The notes under the pieces were generated by a model, which was given only the letters and a program-made list of their open reading frames with translations, did not search any database and was not told the origin of the DNA. A stretch of DNA of 64,000 nt from Bimuria novae-zelandiae CBS 107.79 (Eukaryota; Ascomycota; Dothideomycetes; Pleosporales; Didymosphaeriaceae). The DNA is taken from the NCBI GenBank assembly GCA_010015655.1, contig ML976680.1, forward strand, positions 159,513 to 223,512. The letters run 5' to 3'. A program made the translations under genes and the position numbers. This document shows, piece by piece, positions 55,818 through 64,000 of this stretch. Every line of letters starts with the position of its first letter. Positions within the stretch are counted from its first letter, which is position 1.

Positions 55818-56639
55818 TGGTATGCCATAGTTGCTAACAATCAAGCCGATCAAGCCTTAGCAGTCGGCTTGGCTTAAGGCTTATAATAAGTACTATAAGG
55901 CTTAGCTTAATTAGCTTAATAGAGGTTTTAGAGTTAGCTTAATTAGAAAGCTTAATAAAGGCTTAATAACTTAATAATTAGGTGCGTATTAAATAAGGTT
56001 TATATTAAAAATTACTTACTATAGCTATCCCTATCCTAATTACCTAGCTAGTATATTAAATCTAGCTCTTTGTCTATCGTACGTCGCGTGGGGTTGTAGC
56101 CTTCGCTAAAGCCAGCCTTAAGCCACCTCCGTACGCACTATATAGCTACTAATAACTATAGTAAGATCGCGCGTCTTTAAGGCTTAAAAAGGTTGCTAAG
56201 CTTGCTAAACATGCGCTTATACTTACAACTAGAGGCTAAAATAGAAATAAGGTTAAGGGCTATATAAGTAAGGTTTAGGTAGTAATTATATAATCCTACC
56301 TAGTATTTAATAAGGTTATTAGTAGCTTTAGAACCTTTCTTTACTCTTAGCTCCTACTTCTTCTATCGCTAATATTTATTTAGGTTACTGTTATTAGCGG
56401 CCGCTACTACTATTATTACCTTAGGGTTAATAAGGGCGTTAATAGCGTTATTAATATTATTACTAATAACTATAAGGCGTCTTACCGCGGTAGGGCGCGC
56501 TACTAAGCCTTTATACTCACCTTAAAGTGCCTAAAACGCGATGTTGTTACTAGTAATCTAGTTAGGCCTATTAGCCTAGACAGTCTCGCAGTAGTTCTTG
56601 TAGTATAGGTAGAGCATTATAGCGGCGTAGTACGTAGGT

Positions 56640-56854
56640 TGTAATAGGCTAGATGCCTTGTTATACTGTTCCTCGGTGAAACCCTTGGTGAAACCCTCAG
56701 TGCTCCTTTAGACTAAGTGGGGCCTTAGAAATCTCTTAAATCTTCTTAACAATAACAGCGCACATATAAGTTTAGCCTTACTTATAGATAGTTTACTCCT
56801 TATTAAATATAATCTTATTACTAGGTATTAGCAACTTTTGCGCAGCCCCTTACA
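56640..56854 (+). repeat. 5' LTR of gypsy element
   Basis: Begins TGTAATAGGCTAGATGCC and ends CCCCTTACA (TG..CA ends). Aligns end to end without length change to 62071-62285; differences are almost all C/T or G/A. Confidence 0.95.
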
Positions 56855-57499
56855 TTTTATATTTAATTACCCTTAAGTAGCTAGTGTGGCTGTCCCCTAG
56901 TGCTCTACTAATGGACCGATTGCAAGACCTGCTTCTAAGTAATGAGCAGTGACGAACTAAGCTATGCGGTTAATCCCTAGCTACCCTAATAGAACGACTT
57001 GCAAGACCTGCTTCTAAGTAGTGAGCACCACCACGACGAGCGACGCCAGTGTAGGGACCTCTAACGGTTGAACGCCTGCCCGAGCACCACGACGACGAGC
57101 AACGCCAGTGCAGGGACCTTTAACAGTTAAACGCCTGCCCGAGCACTACGACGAACGTAGTAAGATAGAGACTAGCACTTACTATAGAGCTTTAAACGCT
57201 TAATAAGACGATGAAGGACAATCTTAGTAAATAATACTAATACTACTAAACTCGAGTATTAAAGCAATAATATAGTAGATAATAGTGTAGATAGGCAAAC
57301 TTATAGCGCGAATAGCAAGAATTAAAAGTACTAATATCCTAGCACCTACTGCGACTACTGCTAGTATAACACCCGCGATACTTGTAGCACCTATAACACT
57401 TGCGACACCTGCGGCAGCGTACGAACTAAAAGGACTTAAGGACCCTAAGGTATTTAATAGAACTCGAAGCTAGTATTTGCTATAGAAATACTAGATTAA

Positions 57500-60400
57500 A
57501 GCAAAGCTAAGGTCTAAGACTTAACAGTTCTATACAGACCGACTCGCGATCGACTACACTTTTAGTTGTATAATAGGCAATGCCAGAGCACGTATCTTCC
57601 CATAGGTATCTATTTACGCCGTAACTAGCACGCTTAATTAGTTCTTTTAGCATCTTAATAAAGCGTTTAAGGACGCGCACATGGCTGAGACTGTAAGGAG
57701 CAAGCTTTAGAATATACAATAAAAAACATATAACGTACGCGACTTTATTTAGGACTTTAATAAGAAAGCTCTAATAGCTAGCCTATTTAACTATGCTATC
57801 CTAAAGAGCATGTTCCTACACGCTCTTAATCACGAGTTATAGACCGCCCTTGCAGGCACCATCTTTCCTAAAAGCACTACGATTAAGGAGATATAATTAC
57901 ATATTACTACTATATTAGACAATCTATGGCAGTTAAAGCTAAGTAGTAAGAAGAGAGACGCACTACTATAGAATACTACCTTAAGCGATGTTTCTACTAA
58001 TCCTATAGACTAGGAACTAAGTAGAACACAGATATAACGAGCGAAATAGGTCCCTTAAAAGGAGATTAATTAATAACGCAATAATAAATTGTGTTTATAA
58101 TGCGTAAAAAAAGGCTACTAAATTAAGTCTTATACTCTAAAAGCTACTTAGAATCTTAAGTAATAGCTAACTTAAGCTGCAAAAGCGAAAACTAAATTAA
58201 AGGTAAAAGACGATAACGACGCGATAGTAGTAGATAATAATAAGTTAGAAAAAGAGTAGCTCCTAGTCGAAGTCGCAATTAGGAGCCTTCACGAGTAAGC
58301 AAGAATACAAGGACAGAATAGGATAAGTTTAAAAAGAAATATATACTAGCACCCCCGCTCACAGTACATGTACTAGTTAATTAAACTAATTACACCTTAG
58401 CACTAATTGACTCTGGATGCCTCTCTTACGCCCTTATAACCCGTTTCTTTATAAGATAAGCCAAACTCGAGCGTATAGCAATTCCACAAAAGCCTATTAT
58501 AGGGGTAAACGATTAAGTTAGCTAGGTTAACGAAGTTGCAAAGTTTATATTTAATATAAATAGTTACACTAAGACTAGATTTGCGTATATCACGCTAAAT
58601 AATACTAAAGAGGACATTATCCTAGGACGTCCGTGGATAAATTAGAATTAAGTTACTATTACTCTTGCAAAGAAGTCAATATACCTGCACGCTCTAGGTA
58701 TTAGAATCCGCAGTTAAAAAGGCAAGGCCCACCTACTAGAAATTTAAGAGGTTAGCGCCACAGAATTCCAGCGATTAATAAAAATGGCTTAGAGCAAAAA
58801 TAAGAATCTAGGGGGAGCTGTAAAGATATTTACTACCTTACTAGTAGATATTAATAAGGCCTTAGCGCCTAAGCTAAAGATTAATATCCTGTCTCTAGTT
58901 CCTAAGCACTAGAGGAAGCATATAACGCTCTTTAATCTTAAGGAAGTAAGTAAATTGCCGCCGTATTAACCTAGAATTAACCACGCAATTTAGCTAGAAG
59001 AGAAGGAAGGGAAGAAGCCTAAAGCCCCTTAGGGACCTTTGTATAACATGTTAAAGGAAGAGCTTTTAGTGCTATAAAAGGAACTTACATCTCTGCTTAA
59101 CAAAGGTTTTATATAAGTAAGTAATTCACCTGCTACGTCGCCAATCCTATTTATAAAGAAGCCAGGAGGTGGACTGCAACTATATGTTAACTACAGAGCA
59201 CTAAACGCCTTAACAAAGAAGGACTAGTATCCCCTACTACTTATCTACGAGACTTTAAACAATATTGTAAAAGCGAAGTAGTTTACGAAACTAGACGTTA
59301 TTATAGCCTTTTATAAGATCTAAATCCGAGAAGGGGACGAGTGGCTTATAGCTTTCTAAACACGTTTTAGATTATTTAAATAGCTTATTATACTATTTAG
59401 ACTAGCGAATGCCCCTAGCACATTCTAACGGTATATTAACTAGACACTCTACGAATATTTAGACGATTTCTGCACAGCGTATCTTGACAATGTCCTTATC
59501 TACATAAATAGTTCTCTCTAAAAATATCGCGAGCAAGTTGACAAAGTGCTTACATAGCTAAAAGAAGCTAGGTTATATCTTAATATTAAGAAGTGCGAGT
59601 TTGAGGTCAAGATTATAAAGTATCTTAGCTTTATTATTAAAGCTGGGAAGGGCACACGCATGGATCTAGAAAAGGTTAAAGCTATTAAGGATTAGGAGAC
59701 GCTAAAGACTATTAAGGGCGTACGAAGCTTTCTAGGCTTTGCTAATTTTTACTAACAATTTATTTAAAATTTTAGCTAAATTGCTGCTCCCCTTACAAGA
59801 CTCACAGGCAACGTTACCTTCAGATAGACAGCAGAGGAATAGAAGGCCTTCGATACACTTAAGAAAGTCTTTATATCCAAACTAGTGTTAGCCTAGTTCC
59901 AAGCAGACCGCGATATAGTTATAGAATATAACTTGTCTAGTTATGTTACTACTAGAGTACTATCTTAATATAACAAGAACAGAATCCTACGTCCCTGCGC
60001 CTACTTCTTAAGGAAGAACACGCTTGCTAAATATAACTATAAAATCTATAATAAAAAACTACTAGTAGTTATTAAAGGACTTAAAGAATAGGATGCTGAA
60101 CTTCGATTAGTGGAAAAGTTTAAGGTGGTTACTAACTACAAGAACTTAGAGTACTTTATAAAGCCGCGAATGTTAAACGAGAGACAGGTTCGCTAGTCGC
60201 TTATCCTAGGCAGATATAATATGGAGATCCTCTACAGGCCAGGCAAGCAAAATATCCGAGCAGACGCATTATCCCGGCGAGAGCAGGATCTACCCGCAGA
60301 CACTAGCGATAACCGACTACAGAGGAGACTCGTATAAGTCTTAAAGCCTACTACCTTATACTATAAGGAATTGGACGACACTAATAAAGGGACAGGTATT

Positions 60401-61850
60401 ATAGTAATATTTATAAAAGTTCGTGCTCTACCCGCCGCAATTTAAAGAAATACGTAAGAAGATACACGAGATTAAGATACTATTAAGAACCTCTAGGTTA
60501 AGTTAATTAAAAGAGACCTAGTTTATTAAGAAGCACGCTAAGCTATAGAAAGTAGATAATAAAAATTCCTTATTATACTCTAGATTAAATGCTTAATTAT
60601 AGAATGTAAGGTTAAGGACCAAGTGCTCTACTTCCGAGGACAAAAATAGGTACTAAACCACGAACCTCTACGAACGTCTATTATTAAGCAGATACACTAT
60701 TCTGTGGCTACTAGGCACCCTAGTAAAGAGATTACATACAAGATAATTGCAAGAGACTTCTTTTAGCCAGGAATGTCTAACGATATTTAACAATATATAC
60801 GGAACTGCGATACATGCGGAAGAATAAAACCGTAGAGAGATAGTCTATAAGGCTTTTTAAAACCCCTGCCAGTGCCTAAACAAATCTAGAAGGAGATCTT
60901 AATGGACTTTATTAAGGGCTTGTCAGAGAGCAACGGCAACATAAACCTTATAGTTATTATTAACCGCCTAAGTAAAGACGTTGTGTTTATGCTACTAGTA
61001 AACTTAGAAATAAAGACAGTAGTGTAAGCGTTTATCACGTATATTATTACCTACTATTAGATTCCTAATATAATTACGTTAGATTAAGGTAGCTAATTTA
61101 TTAGCGTGTTCTAGACAAGACTCTGCGAGATTCTTTAGATTAAGCGGCGATTATCCACAGCATTCTATGCTTAAATTAATAGAGTAACAGAGCGCATGAA
61201 CAGCACATGGGAGACATACATGAAAGCCTTTATTAGCTGGGCTTAAAATGACTAGGCACCTCTCTGCCCGCTAGCACAAATTGTAATTAAAGGACAAGAC
61301 GCAATAACGACAAGGATGTCTCCTTTCTTCCTTCAGCATAGGTATAATATCAACCTACTATAGCTAGAGATACCTGCGGGCGCCAATCGCAGAAAGTACA
61401 CTACACATGAGAGATCTAACCGCGAGAAAGCCAAGTCTATTGTCACTAAACTACGCTACCTTGTAGAACTTGCGCAAGCATCTATGGCACAGGAATAGCA
61501 AGAGCAGGAACGTCAAGCTAATAAGCATCGCCGAGAAGCGCCACACCTCCGCGTCGGCGACAAAGTATGGCTAAAATTAGACAAGCAGTTTGCTACAGGC
61601 CGAAAATTAAAGAAGCTAGACTAGAGGAGCGCGAAGTACATAGTTATTAAGGTAATAAATACGCACATAGTTTAACTAAATACACCTCTAGGCCCTTATA
61701 ATATTTTTTATATTAACTAACTCTAACGAGTAGCATTAGACCCCTTACTAAGCTAAATAAAGGACGACGACTAGCTACTGCTAATTTAGGTAGATACTAA
61801 TAGCGCAGATATGTAGGAAGTAGAAGATATATTAGCAGAAGTGTGCTAAT
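57500..61850 (+). pseudogene. gypsy gag-pol, many stops
   Basis: Readable landmarks in broken frames: gag-like 'YTDRLAIDYTF' near 57535; protease 'ALIDSGCLSYALI' near 58403; reverse transcriptase '[19 protein letters not shown]' near 59167-59225 (Asp of the VDYR motif changed to Asn); RNase H end 'ILYRPGKQNIRADALSR' near 60227; integrase zinc finger 'IRNCDTCGRIKP' near 60798 and 'MDFIKGLSESNGNINLIVII'; C-terminal 'HLRVGDKVWLKLDKQ' near 61547. Stops are nearly all TAG or TAA. RT before integrase defines gypsy order. Dead copy. Confidence 0.9.
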
Positions 61851-62070
61851 GACGCGGACGGGGATAGAAGTGGTGGTATAAAGTAAAATAAAAAGGCTAC
61901 CACCTACTAACTATAAAGCTAGTTAAAAACCTCCAAAATACTAAAGCGAAGATTCGATAGGAGTAATTTATAAAGCTATATTAAAACCTTAATACACGAC
62001 TTCTTCCTGCAGGGTTTCGGCGTGGATCTAATAACCTTTATCTGGACGCTATAAGAGAGGAGGGGGGTAA

Positions 62071-62285
62071 TATAATAAGCTAAATGCCTTATTGTACTAT
62101 TCCTTAGTAAAACCTTTAGTAAAACCCTTAGTGCTCCTTTAGACTAAGTGGGGCCTTAGAAATCTTTTAAATCTTCTTGACAATAACAGCGCACATATAA
62201 GTTTGGCCTTACTTATAGATAGTTTGCTCCTCATCGAATACAATCCTATTACCAGGCATCGGCAACCTTTGCGCAGCCCCTTATA
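62071..62285 (+). repeat. 3' LTR of gypsy element
   Basis: Begins TATAATAAGCTAAATGCC (RIP form of the 5' LTR start) and ends CCCCTTATA. Its second half keeps more CG/CA than the 5' LTR (e.g. CATCGAATACAATCC versus TATTAAATATAATCT), so RIP hit the two LTRs unevenly. Confidence 0.95.
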
Positions 62286-64000
62286 TAGGTAAGTAGTTAA
62301 GCTTAGAGTAGTATTAATTAGCTTTCGCCTAGGCGGCGCGTAGGTTAATTATAAGATAGTCTTTAGGCGCTTTTTTATAGGCGTTATAGTTAATAGCCTT
62401 ATAGGCCTTAATGCGCTACTCGTAGTACAAAAGTATATACTTAAAAATAGGTATAATCTTAGTAATTACGCCGTAATAGCTACTTTTAAGAAGGCTATTA
62501 ACGTTATTAGCACTTTTAATACCTTTACTATAACCCTTAAGGCGCTTTATTATAAGCTTTAGTAGTTGTAATACTTTAATATATTTAGTAACTATAGCCT
62601 AGTTAGTAGCTAATAGCTTATTAGATCTTATCTAAGGCTGCGCGTTAGGTAACTTATTATAGTAATTAGCTATAAATATATCCTTATTATAGATATAGTA
62701 AATATAATAGGTAGCGTACGCGTTAATAGTAGGTTGTAATTTAATAGCGCGCTTAAAAGTAGAGTAAAATAAGTTTTAATAAGTAATAATAGGCTTTACT
62801 AACTCTAATATTTTACTACGCGCCTTTATAAGTAGCTTAGCGTTAGTAATACGCTAAAAGTTATTAAAAAGCTTATACTGCTAGGACGTTTTAATATGCC
62901 TAATAATGTCTAAAAGGACGCTAAGAGGGCCGCCTTTACGCCAGGTGCGTATAAAATCGCTTTTGTCCTGCTAATTGTTAGTAACTACTCCTAAGATCTA
63001 ACTAGGAGGACAGGAAGTGAGTACAAAGCGCGACGCAGGCAGCGATACATACGTGTAAAATAGGTAAAAAGTTACTAACTTACGTCTAGATTACTAATAT
63101 TATTATTAAACGCGTTAGCGTCGTTTCCCTAAAGTAGCGTCTATTTAATAAGGTTAAGAATATAAGGCCTATAATAGAGGTAGTAATAGGTTATACTAAA
63201 GCCTATCTTGTAAGTAAGCGCGAGGATAGTAGTGTCGTTATTATTAGCGTTATTAAAGATAAAGTAACTAATACTATATTAGTCTATACTAAACTATTAT
63301 AGTAACTTGCTAATAATTTTACTAATTTTCTCTTTACTATAGGCGCCTATTAGCTATAATAACGCGATAGGTAGGTTAATAATCTTACTATTACTATTAA
63401 CGTAGTGCGTAATAACGCCTAGAAAGCTACACTTACCTTCCTTTATTATTTATTTATTAAAGCTAATATAAATCTTGCTTAGTACTATTAATAATATAGC
63501 CTTAATAATAGGCTATAGGTACTTATATAAACGTATAATAAAGCGCGACACGCTTATATAGTAAGTCTATAAAGCCCTAGCTACCTCTAGGTTTATAGCC
63601 TTAAGTATTACGTAAAAAGCTAGCGTTTTAAATTCGCGTAGCAGGTAATTATTTTTAATAAGCTAGCTAATAGCTACTACACAAAAGTCTTAGTAGTTAA
63701 AGTCTAATAGCTTATTAGTAATAGCCTAAGTAATCTTAATTTTATTATTCTTAATAATAGCATATAGTAACCTATTCACTACCTTTATTAGGCGCGCCTT
63801 ACTTAGCGTAAGGTAACTATACTTTTTTTGCTTAAGGTGGCGCGCTAATATTAACGTTAATATTATTATCTTATATAAGCTACCGCCGCTAGCATCTATA
63901 ACCTTACGCTAGTGGTAGTAATAGTAGATAAAGAAGATTCGCGATAGGTTGTTGCGTAGTGTAACATAGTAATTATACTAGTATACGCAGCTTTTCTTCT
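62286..64000. other. RIPed flank of gypsy element
   Basis: TA-rich, no readable protein, continues the block that begins at 55826. A less damaged island at about 62930-63060 (GGGCCGCCTTTACGCCAGG, then GGAGGACAGGAAGTGAG) stands out. Confidence 0.5.

Larger units (their letters stand above)
56640..62285 (+). mobile_element. complete Ty3/gypsy LTR retrotransposon, RIPed
   Basis: 5646 bp. Two LTRs of 215 bp each and a perfect 5-bp target duplication TAGGT (56635-56639 and 62286-62290). A purine-rich tract GAGAGGAGGGGGG (62055-62067) lies just before the 3' LTR. Coding order on + is gag, protease, reverse transcriptase, RNase H, integrase. Confidence 0.96.
55826..64000. mobile_element. AT-rich RIP block with hAT-like left end, runs off window
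   Basis: The left end reads CATAGTTGCTAACAATCAAG, closely like the MITE end at 38283 (CAGACTTGCCAACAATCAAG). The rest, except the gypsy element, is TA-rich and stop-filled with no readable protein. I infer a large RIPed hAT-type element carrying a nested gypsy copy. The other end and target duplication lie outside the window. Confidence 0.55.

Noticed and set aside
1..64000. tRNA, rRNA or other RNA genes
   Set aside because: I looked for tRNA-like and conserved RNA stretches and saw none I could support by eye; a tRNAscan/Infernal run would decide.

Overview
The window is nuclear DNA of a filamentous ascomycete. Genes carry short (47-60 nt) introns with GT..AG ends and CTRAC-type branch points. 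Coding islands are interrupted by very AT-rich blocks in which transposon reading frames are riddled with TAG/TAA stops, the signature of repeat-induced point mutation (RIP). The domain repertoire (Zn2Cys6 regulators, 14-helix MFS pumps, PD-(D/E)XK-like and DUF7587 proteins, a STAND N-terminal fragment, Fot1/pogo, Tc1 and hAT elements) fits Pezizomycotina. A Dothideomycete/Pleosporales host is my guess, not something the sequence proves.

Layout. 1-9.3 kb: two 15-bp minisatellites, a pseudokinase-like gene, a frameshifted PD-(D/E)XK-like gene, a truncated gene copy next to hAT debris, and an intact two-exon gene that is the paralogue of that copy. 9.9-12.0 kb: a fragment of a dilute-domain gene and a complete but stop-ridden Fot1/pogo element with TA target duplication. 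12.7-18.0 kb: an MFS transporter and a six-exon asparagine synthetase. 18.4-21.7 kb: a Tc1-type element split by a second pogo-type element. 21.8-28.1 kb: a broken STAND N-terminal exon, a DUF7587 gene, an endonuclease/exonuclease/phosphatase gene with one nonsense codon, and a four-exon Myb/SANT-like gene. 28.1-29.65 kb: CpG-rich sequence without a clear gene. 29.65-37.84 kb: RIP-destroyed retrotransposon mosaic (Ty1/copia on +, Ty3/gypsy on -). 38.3 kb: a 128-bp hAT-type MITE with 8-bp target duplication.

39.0-55.8 kb is the most interesting part. An ER-lumen DnaJ gene (signal peptide, HDEL end) is followed by what looks like a terpenoid biosynthetic cluster: cytochrome P450, MFS efflux pump, Zn2Cys6 regulator, [2.9-kb hAT insertion], a second Zn2Cys6 regulator of AflR type, [260-bp MITE], a geranylgeranyl diphosphate synthase, and divergently from it a class I terpene cyclase. 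The shared promoter of the last two genes holds a perfect match to the AflR consensus. The inferred logic is GGPP supply, cyclisation, oxidation, export and local control; the product is unknown.

55.83-64.0 kb: a second AT-rich RIP block whose hAT-like end starts 8 bp after the terpene cyclase stop codon. It contains a complete gypsy element of 5646 bp with 215-bp LTRs and a perfect TAGGT duplication, and runs off the window.
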